A stretch of 64,000 nucleotides of DNA, taken from Ereboglobus sp. GTDB lineage: Bacteria > Verrucomicrobiota > Verrucomicrobiia > Opitutales > Opitutaceae. A program made the translations under genes and the position numbers. The notes beneath the pieces are model-generated. The model made no database searches. It saw only the letters and a list, made by a program, of their open reading frames with translations, and was not told the DNA's origin. This document shows positions 49,984 to 59,255 of this stretch, one piece after another; the stretch's first letter is position 1; each line of letters opens with the position of its first letter. The DNA lies in the NCBI GenBank assembly GCA_029974595.1, contig JARKRC010000041.1, positions 1 through 64,000 of the forward strand. The letters run 5' to 3'.

Positions 49984-52437
49984 TCATGCCGTTTCCCAGA
50001 GGACGCAGCTTAGCGGGGGGAGGAAGAGGTTGGCGGCGGGCGCGCGGTAGGGGTGGACGGGCGAAGCGGGGGAATAAAAACGGTCGTGGTCGGCGACTTG
50101 GCGCCAGTTTTGGTTCACGACGTCGGCGGGGAGGGAGAGCGTGACGTCGGCGTCGGTGGGGTTGATGGCGAAGAGGAGGCGGCGGGGGCCGAGTTGGCAA
50201 TCGGCGTTGTAGAGCGTGGCGGCGGCGGTCGAGTTTTCGGCGAAAAAGAAGCGGAAGAACTCGTCGCGGGGGCGGGTATAGTGGCGCAGGAGCGCGCCGC
50301 GGCTGGAGAGGCGGAAGGCGATCCACTCGGCAAAATAGGCGTGCGTGCCCGGAAAGCGGAGGATGCGGGTGTAGTCGAGCGCGTTGAGGTCGCCGCGGAG
50401 GTAGGTGTTGTTTACGCCCTGCTTGGAGCGGAGAAAATCCTGCCCGGCGGAAAACATGGGGATGCCGAGCGACATGCAGAGGACGGCGGCCATGAGGCGG
50501 GTGCGGCGGCGGTCCTTGGAGCCGGGGATGTTGCCGTTGAAATCCGGGTTTTCCGTGATGACGTCGAGCCAGCAGCGGTCGTCGTGCGATTCGGAATAGT
50601 TGACGGTTTGCGCAGGCCATTTGGCAAAGTGCCAGGGGGAGCCCTTGAGGTTGTATTCGTAGGCTTCGGGGCTGGAGCCGCCGCGCACGTAGTCGCGGAT
50701 GAAATTGCGGTAGCCGTCGTTCCAGGAGGCCCAGCCGGTGTCACGGAGCGCGCCGGCGATGTGGCCTTTGAAGCTCCAGGGCTCGGCGATGAGGATGATG
50801 TCGGATTTGGCTTTTTTGAGGGCGCTCTCGATTTCCTTGAGGGCTTCGAGTCCGAGGAGTTCGGCGAGGTCGAAGCGCAAGCCGTCAATGCCGTAGGTTT
50901 CGATGAGGTGGATGAGGCTGTCGATGATGAGGCGGCGGGCCATGGCGGAATCGGCATTAATGTCGTTGCCGCAGCCCGACCAGTTGGAGAGGGAGCCGTC
51001 GATGTTGGTTTGGAAATAGGCGAGTTGGTCGATATGGAGGAGGTGCGCGGGTTCGCCGACGTGATTGTAAACGACGTCGAGGATGACGGCGATGCCGCGG
51101 CGGTGGAAGGCGGCGACGAGTTGCTGGAACTCGGCGATGCCGGAGGCGCGGGCGGGGTCGGTGGCGTAACTGCTTTCGGGGGCAAAGTAGTTGTTGGTCA
51201 TGTAGCCCCAGTGGTAGTCGGCGCGGGCGGCGTTATCGAATTCCTGGACGGGCTGGAGTTCGACGCAGTTGACGCCGAGGCGGTGCAGGTAGAAATCGGG
51301 GTGCTCGACCCATTTGGTCAGGCCGGCGAAAGTGAGGCGTTCGTCGGGCGTGAGGTCGATGGGGGCGCGCGCAATGAGGTCGCGGACGTGGGCTTCGCAA
51401 ATGACGAGATCCTGCCAGGCGGGGGTGTTGTGGCGCGCGCGGGGAGGGGAGGGGAGTTTTTCGCGGTCGATGATGATGCCGGGGCCGTCGCGATCGACTG
51501 TGGCGAGCGCGTAGGGATCGAGGATGCGTTCGGCGGGATTGAAGCGGGTGAATTCGTTTTTGGCGCCGTCGATGTGATACCAGTAATACCAGCCGTGGAG
51601 GTTTTGGGCGAGGGTGATTTCCCATGCGTGGTCGGCGTTGCGCTGGAGCGGATAGCGGTGCGGGGTGGCGACGCGGCTGAGATTGTCGATTACGCAGAGT
51701 TCGACGCTGGTGGCGCGCGGGGCGTAAATGCGGAACAGCGTTTCGTTTTTGCGCGGGATGGCGCCGAGGGGCGCATCCGTGCGGTATTCGGTAAAGAATA
51801 CGCCGGGGCGAAGGGTGGCCTGCGGATCGTCGTGCCAGTGGATGCGGTTGCCGGCGGCGAGGTCGAGGGGGGTGGCGAGGGTGAATTCGTAGAGATGGAG
51901 GCCGGTGCGGGCGGGGTCGATCTGGCGGTTGATGTTGCCGCTGTCGTCGCGGACGGCGTTGAAGGCGTCGGCGGGGACGTCGAGCCAGTGGTGTTTTTCG
52001 GTGACAAACTTGAAGCGCTTCGGGGGTTGCGCCATGAAATCGGCGGCCGGGCCGCTCCAAGTGAGGATATCGGCATCGTCGCGGCGGGCGGGGCGGAGTT
52101 CCCACTTGGGATTGCCGACGGCGTGCTGCCAGTCATTGAAATCGCCGGCGAGATAGATTTTTGGGAGCGCGGGGAGTTGCCGGAGATCGCCGGGAAGTTG
52201 TCCGGGGTGAAGCACGAAGTGGATTTTGCCAGTCTCGTAGTCGATGTGGTAGGCGTTGCGCTGGGCGAAATAAAGATCGGGGGCGGGGGCGAGCGTGACG
52301 AAGGCGGGGCCGCCGGAGCCGAGGGATACGGGAGGCGAGTGCCGTCCGCGCCAGTCGGAGGCGAGTTCGATGAGGCCGCGGTCTGGCGCTTCGAGCCAGG
52401 CTTGGATGATCTTTTTTTCGCGGGTGCGGGCGGGCAT
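49984..52437 (-). CDS. GH13 pullulanase/debranching-type enzyme
   Basis: Cytoplasmic alpha-glucan-acting enzyme of 817 residues without a signal peptide. N-terminal beta domains (about 10-190) include LPKIYLAGDFNDWQHAVGN, a carbohydrate-binding-like segment; a CBM48-type domain follows (about 235-330; NETLFRIYAPRATSVELCVI). The GH13 barrel has region I VILDVVYNHVGE, region II DGLRFDLAELLG (nucleophile Asp), region III IILIAEPWSFKGH (acid/base Glu) and region IV NYSESHDDRCW. Domain plan and motifs fit type I pullulanases and glycogen-debranching enzymes. Likely role: debranching of storage glycogen or imported maltodextrins. No glycogen operon neighbours are seen. Confidence 0.88.
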   Translation of the reverse strand: MPARTREKKIIQAWLEAPDRGLIELASDWRGRHSPPVSLGSGGPAFVTLAPAPDLYFAQRNAYHIDYETGKIHFVLHPGQLPGDLRQLPALPKIYLAGDFNDWQHAVGNPKWELRPARRDDADILTWSGPAADFMAQPPKRFKFVTEKHHWLDVPADAFNAVRDDSGNINRQIDPARTGLHLYEFTLATPLDLAAGNRIHWHDDPQATLRPGVFFTEYRTDAPLGAIPRKNETLFRIYAPRATSVELCVIDNLSRVATPHRYPLQRNADHAWEITLAQNLHGWYYWYHIDGAKNEFTRFNPAERILDPYALATVDRDGPGIIIDREKLPSPPRARHNTPAWQDLVICEAHVRDLIARAPIDLTPDERLTFAGLTKWVEHPDFYLHRLGVNCVELQPVQEFDNAARADYHWGYMTNNYFAPESSYATDPARASGIAEFQQLVAAFHRRGIAVILDVVYNHVGEPAHLLHIDQLAYFQTNIDGSLSNWSGCGNDINADSAMARRLIIDSLIHLIETYGIDGLRFDLAELLGLEALKEIESALKKAKSDIILIAEPWSFKGHIAGALRDTGWASWNDGYRNFIRDYVRGGSSPEAYEYNLKGSPWHFAKWPAQTVNYSESHDDRCWLDVITENPDFNGNIPGSKDRRRTRLMAAVLCMSLGIPMFSAGQDFLRSKQGVNNTYLRGDLNALDYTRILRFPGTHAYFAEWIAFRLSSRGALLRHYTRPRDEFFRFFFAENSTAAATLYNADCQLGPRRLLFAINPTDADVTLSLPADVVNQNWRQVADHDRFYSPASPVHPYRAPAANLFLPPLSCVLWETA

Positions 52438-52692
52438 GGGAAATGCGGAGTGTGGAATGCGGAATGGAAAAATGCCGGAGCGGAAACGCAGGACGGGAGA
52501 AGATAAAAATGTGAGGGATGATTTTTATCGTGAAAATGCGGGAGGGCGAAAGCGTTAAATTTGCGCCTCACGCGACCGGCGCGACAACTCGGCGGCGGGC
52601 CGGCACAAGGCGGATTGAGTGGCACGGGCATCCTGCCCGTGTTTCCCGATGGTGTTGCGTTGCGGTGTTTCGCGCCTTCGCGCGGACATCCC
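52438..52692. repeat. Intergenic gap with two repeat fragments
   Basis: Bases 52441-52467 read AAATGCGGAGTGTGGAATGC and on, a TGCGGAATG-type repeat also found inside the rsmB-like gene near 58201. Bases 52620-52640 contain GGCACGGGCATCCTGCCCGT, of the CACGGGC/GCCCGTG family. No gene recognised. Confidence 0.6.
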
Positions 52693-54372
52693 TTACTTTT
52701 TCACGGCGGCTTTCGCGGCTGCAGCGATGGTCGCCTTGGCCTCGGGGGTGCGGCGGCAGACGACGCTGAGCATGTGCACGAGTTTTTCCAGCGACTCGCG
52801 GCTCGGATTGCCGAGGAGGGCGGCCTGGATCCAGTTGTGATTGAGAAGATACTGGCTGCGGTAACTGAGCCAGAAGCCGCGCATTTCGAGTTCCTCGCCG
52901 AGCTCGGCGGCGGACATTTCCTGCACCGGCAGAATCGTCATAATGCCGGGGCTGGCGACGTGCTCGGGCGCGGCGAGCTTGAAGCCGAGCGATTCGAGCT
53001 GCTGGCGGAGCCATTTCGCGTTTTCGGCGATTTGCGCCATGCGTTCGGGCGTGGCTTGCGCGACGGCAGTGTCGAGCGCGGAAATGAGGTTCGTCGAGTG
53101 GGTGTGGGGGACGCTTTGGTTGGCCTGCCAGTGGCCGAGGTCGAGATAGCCCGGGAAGCGGTCGGTGTGCGGCTCGGGTTTGTAATTATGGAAAACCATC
53201 GCGATGCCGGGGAAGCTGCCGAAGCCTTTGCCCGAGGTGCAGGTGGCGAGATACATGCCGCGGAGGTCAACGGGCATGGCGCCGATGGAACTGATGCAAT
53301 CGGCGCAGAGGTGGAGATTGAGGCGCGAGGCGAGTTTTTTGAGATCCTCCATGGGGTTCATGATGCCGGTGGAGGTTTCGTGATGCGTGAACCAGATCCA
53401 GCCGCCGGCGGGGAGGCGTTCGGCGAGGCGCGAGACCTCGGCCATGTCGAAGAGCTGTCCCCAAGGGAGCCGGAGCCAGTCGTATCGGAGACCGGCGGAG
53501 CGGGCGTTGGTGGCGAGGCGTTCGCCGAACTCGCCGTTGGAGAGAACGAGGCCGGTCGTGTTGAGGAGAGCGAGCTGGTTGGCGACGGTGGCGTTTGCCA
53601 CGGTGCCGGAGCCGAGCTGAAGCTGCACGTCGAGCGCGCCGGTCAGGCGGCAGAGACGCGAGCGGATGTCGGCCATGCGGGTGAGGAAAAACTTGCCGCG
53701 GTGCGAGACGGCTGGGCCGGCGAGGGCTTTGCGGACTTCGGGCGAGGTGGGCACGGGGCCGGGCAGGAAATTGAGGACGTGCTGCTCGGGGGCCGGGCCT
53801 TCGACGAAGGAGCTGCGGAGGGCGGTGCTTTTTTCGAGCGTGCGGCCAAAGTTTTCCAGCGTCAGATACATGGGCTGATATTGGGCTTGCTCGGTGCCGA
53901 CGAGCGGGCCAAAGGGAACGAAGCCGAGGTGGCGGTAGAGCTTCAACTGGCGCGTCGTGGCGGAGATGATGCAGATGTCGTAACCCGAGTGCAGACACTG
54001 GCGGACGGCGTGCTCGAAGAGTTTAGGGAAGACGACGGTTTTGCGCGCGTCGGGCTCGACGGCGAGGAGGCGCACTTCGCACGCGGAGCGTCCGGTGGGG
54101 AGGTAGGCGTCGAGGTTCTGGAGTTTGCTGTCGATCGAGAAGGGGCGTTTGCCGCGGATGGCAAGCATGCCCATGAGCCGGCGGCCCTGAAGGCAGATGA
54201 TGTAGGTGTTTTCCGAGTGGAAGCGGTCAACGAGACGCTCGTCCTGGTTGGGCGCGTGCTGGGGTATTTCCTCCACGAAGGTGCGATAGTTGAGCCGATG
54301 GATTTGCTCAATCTCCCAGTCTTCGCTGGCGATCTTGTAAATATACTCCGAGGATTGGTCGTTGTCGGCCAT
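52693..54372 (-). CDS. GNAT-like acyltransferase fused to class V aminotransferase
   Basis: Two-domain cytoplasmic protein of 559 residues. The N-terminal 180 or so residues resemble GNAT/N-acyl-amino-acid-synthase-type acyltransferases (EIEQIHRLNYRTFVEEIP, ICLQGRRLMGMLAIRGKRPF, CEVRLLAVEPDARKTVVFPK, YDICIISATTRQLKLYRHLG). The C-terminal part (about 195-550) is a PLP-dependent aminotransferase of the alanine-glyoxylate/serine-pyruvate type (NFLPGPVPTSPEVRKAL, LQLGSGTVANATVANQL, THHETSTGIMNPM, ADCISSIGAMPVDL, with the PLP Lys in CTSGKGFGS). The fusion suggests a product that is both acylated and transaminated, or aminotransferase-fed acyl transfer. Substrates unknown. It is about 100 bases from the plsY stop. 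Confidence 0.8.
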   Translation of the reverse strand: MADNDQSSEYIYKIASEDWEIEQIHRLNYRTFVEEIPQHAPNQDERLVDRFHSENTYIICLQGRRLMGMLAIRGKRPFSIDSKLQNLDAYLPTGRSACEVRLLAVEPDARKTVVFPKLFEHAVRQCLHSGYDICIISATTRQLKLYRHLGFVPFGPLVGTEQAQYQPMYLTLENFGRTLEKSTALRSSFVEGPAPEQHVLNFLPGPVPTSPEVRKALAGPAVSHRGKFFLTRMADIRSRLCRLTGALDVQLQLGSGTVANATVANQLALLNTTGLVLSNGEFGERLATNARSAGLRYDWLRLPWGQLFDMAEVSRLAERLPAGGWIWFTHHETSTGIMNPMEDLKKLASRLNLHLCADCISSIGAMPVDLRGMYLATCTSGKGFGSFPGIAMVFHNYKPEPHTDRFPGYLDLGHWQANQSVPHTHSTNLISALDTAVAQATPERMAQIAENAKWLRQQLESLGFKLAAPEHVASPGIMTILPVQEMSAAELGEELEMRGFWLSYRSQYLLNHNWIQAALLGNPSRESLEKLVHMLSVVCRRTPEAKATIAAAAKAAVKK

Positions 54373-54474
54373 AGTGGTAAAATAAGGAGGCGCACTTAAA
54401 TGGAAACGAGGCGGGGTGAAAAGGGGAATCTGTGAGGTGTAAAAGTCGTGCGCGGGGTGCGCGAACGGACGGTT

Positions 54475-55101
54475 TCAGCGTCGCGCGGGAATTTCGGAAC
54501 GGGTGTTTTTGTGGAGGTAATCCGCAATATTGGTCCGGTGCGCGATCCATAGCGTGAGGATCATGGCCGAGCAAATGAGCGCGGCGGCGGCATCGCGCCA
54601 GAGCCACCAGATGACCGCGGGGAAGAGCGACTGCGCGGCGAGCCAGGACATGGCAAAGGAGCCGCGGAACAAAGGTTTCTTAAGCGCAAAGGCGAGCACG
54701 AAGCAGACAGCGGCCGGGATGAACCCCTGCGCGTTGCCGAGCGGGCACCAGGCGCCGTAGAAGGTGGCCACGCCTTTGCCGCCGCGAAAGCCGAGCCAGG
54801 CGGGCCAGATATGTCCGGCGACGACGGCGTAGGACACGGCGCATTGCCAGGCGAGCGGGATTTCGGGAAAACCAAAACGCACTGCAAGCGCGACGCACAG
54901 GCCCTTGAGAACGTCCATCAGGACGACGATATAGAAACCGCGTTTGCCGAGGACGCGCCCGGCATTTGTCGCGCCGGTCGCTCCGCTGCCAGTGTCGCGA
55001 AGATCGACGCCGCCGCGCCGCTTCGCGAGCCAGTAGCCCGGCGATAATCCGCCGATGAAATAGGCGGCAATGACGAGGGCAATGTGTGACCAGGGGGGCA
55101 T
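54475..55101 (-). CDS. plsY: Glycerol-3-phosphate acyltransferase PlsY
   Basis: Integral membrane enzyme of 208 residues that transfers an acyl group from acyl-phosphate to glycerol-3-phosphate, the first step of phospholipid synthesis. The ATG at 55101 is chosen because it opens the first membrane helix (HIALVIAAYFIGGLSPGYWL). Family motifs are present: DTGSGATGATNAGRVLGKRG, VAGHIWPAWLGFRGGKGVAT and a PLGNAQGF-like region. Five to six membrane segments. It is slightly Arg-rich at the C-terminus but otherwise typical. Confidence 0.92.
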   Translation of the reverse strand: MPPWSHIALVIAAYFIGGLSPGYWLAKRRGGVDLRDTGSGATGATNAGRVLGKRGFYIVVLMDVLKGLCVALAVRFGFPEIPLAWQCAVSYAVVAGHIWPAWLGFRGGKGVATFYGAWCPLGNAQGFIPAAVCFVLAFALKKPLFRGSFAMSWLAAQSLFPAVIWWLWRDAAAALICSAMILTLWIAHRTNIADYLHKNTRSEIPARR

Positions 55102-55251
55102 GGCGCGGTTTGTTACGGTTTTGTGACGTTGATGCGATGGATTAGGGCGAGTTGGGGCGCTTCGCAAGCCTGACATGCATCAATTGACGCGCCGGATTGC
55201 GGGGCGCCCGGGGGATGCGAGAGGGCGAACAACGGCTCGAAAGACCGGCTT

Positions 55252-56199
55252 CTACTTCGCTTTTTTCTGCGCGATGAGCTGCTCGAGTTTGACGATGTCG
55301 GCGGAGAAAAGGCGGATGCCCTCGGCGGTTTTTTCCGTGGCCATCGCGTCTTCGTTGAGCGCGAAGCGAAACGCCTTTTCGTCGAACGTCACGCGCTTGA
55401 GGTCGGCGGCGGCGGCTTTCGCCGGATCAAGTTTGCGGACGACGGGCTCGGAGGAGGCTTTCAATTCCGCGAGCAGCGAGGGCGCGATGGTGAGCAGGTC
55501 GCAGCCCGCGAGTTCGAGAATTTCGCCCTTGTTGCGGAAGCTCGCGCCCATGACCTCGGTTTGGTAGCCGAATTTTTTGTAATACGTGTAGATCTGCGTG
55601 ACGGATTTGACGCCGGGATCCTCGGCGGGTGCGAAATCCTTGCCCGTATTCTTTTTGTGCCAGTCGAGGATGCGTCCGACAAAGGGCGAGATGAGCTTGA
55701 TGTTGTTCTCGGCGCATGCGACGGCCTGCGCGAATGAGAACAGGAGCGTGAGATTGCAGTTGATGCCCTCGCGCTGGAGCTGCGCGGCGGCGCGGATGCC
55801 TTCCCACGTCGAGGCGATTTTGATGAGGATGCGCTCGCGCGCGATGCCGGCTTTTTCGTAGAGCGTGATGATTTCGCGCGCCTTGGCGACGGTGCCCTCG
55901 GTGTCGAACGAAAGGCGCGCATCGACTTCCGACGAGACACGGCCCGGCACGATTTTCAGGATTTCGAGGCCGAAAACGACGAGCAGGCGGTCGATGATTT
56001 GCGACGTGGCGGCGTTTGCCCCGGCGTCGGCGATGGCCTTGTCAACGAGCGGCGCGTAGGCGGGCATCGCGGCGGCCTTGAGGATGAGGCTGGGGTTGGT
56101 CGTCGCGTCGCGTGGCGCGAACTCTTTCATGCTGGCGAAGTCGCCCGTGTCGGCGACGACGGTTGTGAAGGCTTTGAGTTGGTCGAGTTGGGTGGTCAT
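55252..56199 (-). CDS. tal: Transaldolase
   Basis: Pentose-phosphate-pathway enzyme of 315 residues, transferring a dihydroxyacetone unit between sugar phosphates. The ATG at 56199 gives [20 protein letters not shown], the normal TalB-type N-terminus; the open frame continues upstream without similarity. Motifs: [53 protein letters not shown] (Schiff-base Lys), [30 protein letters not shown] and [20 protein letters not shown]. Full length for the TalB class; cytoplasmic. Confidence 0.96.
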   Translation of the reverse strand: MTTQLDQLKAFTTVVADTGDFASMKEFAPRDATTNPSLILKAAAMPAYAPLVDKAIADAGANAATSQIIDRLLVVFGLEILKIVPGRVSSEVDARLSFDTEGTVAKAREIITLYEKAGIARERILIKIASTWEGIRAAAQLQREGINCNLTLLFSFAQAVACAENNIKLISPFVGRILDWHKKNTGKDFAPAEDPGVKSVTQIYTYYKKFGYQTEVMGASFRNKGEILELAGCDLLTIAPSLLAELKASSEPVVRKLDPAKAAAADLKRVTFDEKAFRFALNEDAMATEKTAEGIRLFSADIVKLEQLIAQKKAK

Positions 56200-56300
56200 G
56201 TTTTTTTGTTTTTGGATTCTGGAAATGAAAGACCGTCGTGCGGCAAACGTCACGCTGGCGAGGGTGAAAAATGTAGGAAAACGCGCGCTGCGGGCCACTG

Positions 56301-57032
56301 CTATTTTTGCAGACGGCGGATGTTGTCGGCGACGATGGCGGCGGCGATGGCGGCGTTGAGCGACTCGGCGCGGCCGTATTGCGGAATGGTGACGAACTGC
56401 GTGACGAGCGCGCGTACGGCGGGTGAGAGGCCGCGGCCTTCGCTGCCGATCACAATCACGGCGTCGCGGAGCGGGGCGAGCGTATGCACGGGCGCGCCGC
56501 CGAGGTCGCAGCCGAGGACGGGTGTGTTTGTCCGCGCGGCTTCCGAGAGCGCGATGGCGAGCGGCGGGGTGATGACGCGCACGCGGCGGAACGAGCCCAT
56601 GCTGGCATTGATGACTTTCTGGCTGAAAAGATCGGCGCACTCGGGCGAGCAGAGCACGCGGTCGAACGCGAACCAGTCCGCGATGCGCAGGAGCGTGCCG
56701 ACATTGCCGGGGTCCTGCACGTCGTCGAGGGCGAGGGTGAGGCCGCGTGCGAGTTCGCCGGACTCAAGCGCGGGGCGCGTGATGCGTCCGACGGCGAGCG
56801 CGGAGCGCGGCGTCGGGAAATGGCTGATGCGAGCCATCTCGGCGGGCGTGACGGCGGTCGCTTTTCCGACGAGCGCGGAGTCCGGCGTGGCGTAGATTTC
56901 GAGGAGCGGGAAGTTTTCCGCGAGGAGCTCGGCGATGACTTTTTCTCCCTCGACGACAAAGAGCCCGAGCGCCTCGCGGTGCTTTTTTTCGCGAAGCGAG
57001 CGGAGGCGGGCGATGTCGGCCTTGGTCAGCAT
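56301..57032 (-). CDS. TrmH/SpoU-family RNA ribose methyltransferase
   Basis: RNA 2'-O-ribose methyltransferase of 243 residues. A substrate-binding N-terminal domain ([15 protein letters not shown]) precedes the SPOUT domain with motif 1 [20 protein letters not shown], motif 2 [13 protein letters not shown] and motif 3 [20 protein letters not shown]. Likely modifies 23S rRNA or a tRNA, but the target position cannot be told. It starts 6 bases after hisH ends, suggesting co-transcription. Confidence 0.9.
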   Translation of the reverse strand: MLTKADIARLRSLREKKHREALGLFVVEGEKVIAELLAENFPLLEIYATPDSALVGKATAVTPAEMARISHFPTPRSALAVGRITRPALESGELARGLTLALDDVQDPGNVGTLLRIADWFAFDRVLCSPECADLFSQKVINASMGSFRRVRVITPPLAIALSEAARTNTPVLGCDLGGAPVHTLAPLRDAVIVIGSEGRGLSPAVRALVTQFVTIPQYGRAESLNAAIAAAIVADNIRRLQK

Positions 57033-57038
57033 GGCGCG

Positions 57039-57704
57039 TCAGGCCGCGGCGGCGATGGCGGCGAAATTGCGGTAGATGCGCAGGCCGCGCGACTGGCTTT
57101 TCTCGGGGTGAAACTGGGTCGCGTGGCAGTTGCCGCGCGCGATGGCCGCCGTGAAACTCCCGCCGTAATCGCAGGTGGCGAGCACGAGCGCGGAATCGGC
57201 GGGCATGCAATGGTAGCTGTGGACAAAATAGAACGACTCGCCCTCGGGCTTGAGTCCGGCGGCGAGGGGCGAGGCGGGCTGCGTGAAGCGCACGGGGTTC
57301 CAGCCCATGTGCGGGATTTTGTATTCGGGAGGGCGGTTGAAGCGGATGACGTTGCCGGGAAAAATCGCGAGGCCGCGCGTGCCGCCTTCCTCGGAGTAAT
57401 CGAACAGCGCCTGCATTCCGAGGCAGATACCGAGAAAGGGCCGGTTCGCCCCGATCCATGCGCGCACGGTGTCGTCGAGGCCGGTGGCGCGAAGCGAGGC
57501 GACGCAATCGCGCAGCGCGCCGACGCCGGGAAGCACGAGGCCGGTTGCGATGTCGGGCAGCTCCGCGGGCGTGCGGATGATGTGGGTGGTTGCGCCGGCG
57601 GCTTCGAGCGCCTTGGTGACGCTGCGGAGATTGCAAATGCCGTTGTCGATGACGGCGATGTGCGCGGCGGTGGCGCGCGTGGTTGTTGTCTGGACGTTGT
57701 TCAC
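57039..57704 (-). CDS. hisH: Imidazole glycerol phosphate synthase glutaminase subunit HisH
   Basis: Class I glutamine amidotransferase of 221 residues which supplies ammonia to HisF in histidine biosynthesis. Motifs: IAVIDNGICNLRSVTKALEA, VLPGVGALRDC, nucleophile Cys in FLGICLGMQALFD, HMGWNPV, YFVHSYHC and the His/Glu pair in CHATQFHPEKSQ. The other his genes are not in the window; immediate neighbours are RNA methyltransferase genes on the same strand. Confidence 0.95.
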   Translation of the reverse strand: MNNVQTTTTRATAAHIAVIDNGICNLRSVTKALEAAGATTHIIRTPAELPDIATGLVLPGVGALRDCVASLRATGLDDTVRAWIGANRPFLGICLGMQALFDYSEEGGTRGLAIFPGNVIRFNRPPEYKIPHMGWNPVRFTQPASPLAAGLKPEGESFYFVHSYHCMPADSALVLATCDYGGSFTAAIARGNCHATQFHPEKSQSRGLRIYRNFAAIAAAA

Positions 57705-57760
57705 GGGCGAAAAGGACGCGTATGTTTCCGCGCCGGGGCGGGCGCTGCAAACCTAGAAAT

Positions 57761-59116
57761 TCAGGACAACGCGCGCCGCAGGGTCGCCGTGAAAAAGCCG
57801 TCCGTGTCGTGCTCCGCCGGGAGAATCGTCGTTTGCCGGAGCAATGAAAAATCGCAGTTCGCGGCGAGAAAGGCGCTCACGACCTCCTCGTTTTCAAAAC
57901 GGCTGAGCGAGCAGGTCGCGTAGATGAGCAGGCCGCCGTCCGGGCGCGCGAGCGGCGCGTGGCGCGAGAGGATTTCAAGCTGGAGCGCGGCGGCGGCGCG
58001 GATGCTTTGCGCGGTCGTCGTGTATTTGAGATGCGGGCTGCGCCGCCATGTGCCGGTGCCGCTGCAAGGCGCGTCCACTACGACGGCGTCGTAGTGGAAT
58101 GCGGAAGGCGGATTGCGGTCTGCGAGTTTACGAGTGGTTTGACATGCGGAATGATCGGACTTCGGCGGGGGTTGTGGATTGGTGGTTTGGGAGGTTTGTA
58201 ATTCCGCATTCCGAAATCCGCATTCCGCATTCCGAAGGATGTGGATGTTTTTCAGGCCGGCGCGGGCGGCGCGGGTTTTGAGCTCGGCGAGCGCGGCGGC
58301 GCGCGGGTCTGTGGCGTCGATGCGCGCGGAGGGGGCGAGGAGTTGCGCGAGCTGGAGCGTCTTGCCCCCCGCGCCCGCGCAGGCGTCGAGGCAGGTGGCG
58401 ATTTCGGATTTGAAGTTTGGGACGGGCGCGAGGGCCGTCGGGAGGATGAGTTGCGAGCCGAGGTCCTGGATTTCAATCAGGCCGCGACGGTGGGCGTCGG
58501 TTTGCGTGAGGTCGGGGTTGTTGGCGGCGAGGAGCTCGATGGCGCCGGGAAGCGCGGGCGTGGCCCGCCATGTCCATCCGCGTGCGGCGAACTCGTCGAA
58601 GACGGGCTGCGGGTTTGCGGTTTGCAGGCGCAGCCAGAGCGGGGCGCGGGTGTGGAGCGCGTCGATGTTCGGCGGCTCGAAGGCAGCGGGGCAATGCTCG
58701 CGAAACCACTCTGGAAGAAGCGCGGCGGATGCCTGTCCGAGGATTGCGGCACGTTCGGCGATAGTGGCGGGGCAGGGCGGCAGCGAGGCGGAGAGCGCCT
58801 GCTTGAGCGGCAGTGTGGCGGGCGTGTCGTGGGAGAGCCAGAGCGCCAGATAAGCAATGCGGAGCGCGGTCTGCGGAATGAAGGTCGCGGAGGGGTGCCG
58901 TGTTTCGTTTTCGAGCCACGGCAGATAACGCAGCGCGGTGTAAATCAGTTCGCGATAAAGACGGCGGTCGCGCGAGCCGAAGCGTTTTTCCTTCGCGAGC
59001 CGCTGCTGGATGCGCGCGGGGAGATTGCGGTCGGCACGCACGTGTGGATGGATTTCCGCCCAGAGGGAATCGAAGATGCGGAGCTGGTTTTCGGCGCGCG
59101 ACATATGAAAACTCAT
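57761..59116 (-). CDS. RsmB/NOL1-NOP2-Sun family rRNA cytosine-C5 methyltransferase with internal repeat insertion
   Basis: S-adenosylmethionine-dependent RNA m5C methyltransferase of 451 residues. The N-terminal NusB-like part (about 1-140) precedes the catalytic domain with IEIQDLGSQLILPTAL, SAM motif CLDACAGAGGKTLQLAQLL, the VVVDAPCSGTGTWRRSPHLK segment (PCSGTG Cys) and YATCSLSRFENEEVVSAFL (TC catalytic Cys). Between the AGLKNIHIL strand and HYDAVVVDAP lies an insertion of about 46 residues that reads like translated repeat DNA (NAECGFRNAELQ, SQTTNPQPPPKSD). All key motifs remain in frame, so it may be functional. Probably methylates 16S rRNA. MSFHM start could also be the second Met. Confidence 0.88.
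   Translation of the reverse strand: MSFHMSRAENQLRIFDSLWAEIHPHVRADRNLPARIQQRLAKEKRFGSRDRRLYRELIYTALRYLPWLENETRHPSATFIPQTALRIAYLALWLSHDTPATLPLKQALSASLPPCPATIAERAAILGQASAALLPEWFREHCPAAFEPPNIDALHTRAPLWLRLQTANPQPVFDEFAARGWTWRATPALPGAIELLAANNPDLTQTDAHRRGLIEIQDLGSQLILPTALAPVPNFKSEIATCLDACAGAGGKTLQLAQLLAPSARIDATDPRAAALAELKTRAARAGLKNIHILRNAECGFRNAELQTSQTTNPQPPPKSDHSACQTTRKLADRNPPSAFHYDAVVVDAPCSGTGTWRRSPHLKYTTTAQSIRAAAALQLEILSRHAPLARPDGGLLIYATCSLSRFENEEVVSAFLAANCDFSLLRQTTILPAEHDTDGFFTATLRRALS
58198..58236. repeat. Dispersed ATTCCGCATTCCG repeat inside the RsmB-like gene
   Basis: Tandem ATTCCGCATTCCGAAATCCG type units within coding sequence; a related AATGCGGAATG sequence is at 52441-52467 and again at 58096-58117 in the same insertion. 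It is translated in frame as part of the extra segment of the methyltransferase. Confidence 0.7.
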
Positions 59117-59196
59117 ACGGTTATTTCCGCGCGGAATTGCTTGTCAACGCCTCGCTTTCGGGCGGAGCTGGCGGTTCACATCGTTTGACCGTTGCG

Positions 59197-59254
59197 TTGC
59201 GTCGTTGCGCCGTCGCGTGAGCTTTTTGTTTCACGCAACGACGCGGCGGCGCAA
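59197..59254. repeat. Imperfect palindrome of the TCACGCAACGACGCG family
   Basis: Left arm GTTGCGTCGTTGCGCCGTCG and right arm TCACGCAACGACGCGGCGGC around GCTTTTTGTT. Same family as 49792-49868. It lies at the 3' end of the zinc-finger lipoprotein gene and upstream of the RsmB-like gene; the T-run in the loop is not placed for a terminator. Confidence 0.75.
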
Positions 59255-59255
59255 T

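Noticed and set aside
50053-52506. 817-codon open frame antisense to the pullulanase gene
   Set aside because: Low-complexity Val/Gly/Glu-rich product with no motif; a shadow of the GH13 gene.
56200-56640. Upstream extension of the transaldolase frame
   Set aside because: It lies antiparallel within the TrmH-type gene region and has no similarity to transaldolases; the family N-terminus begins at 56199.
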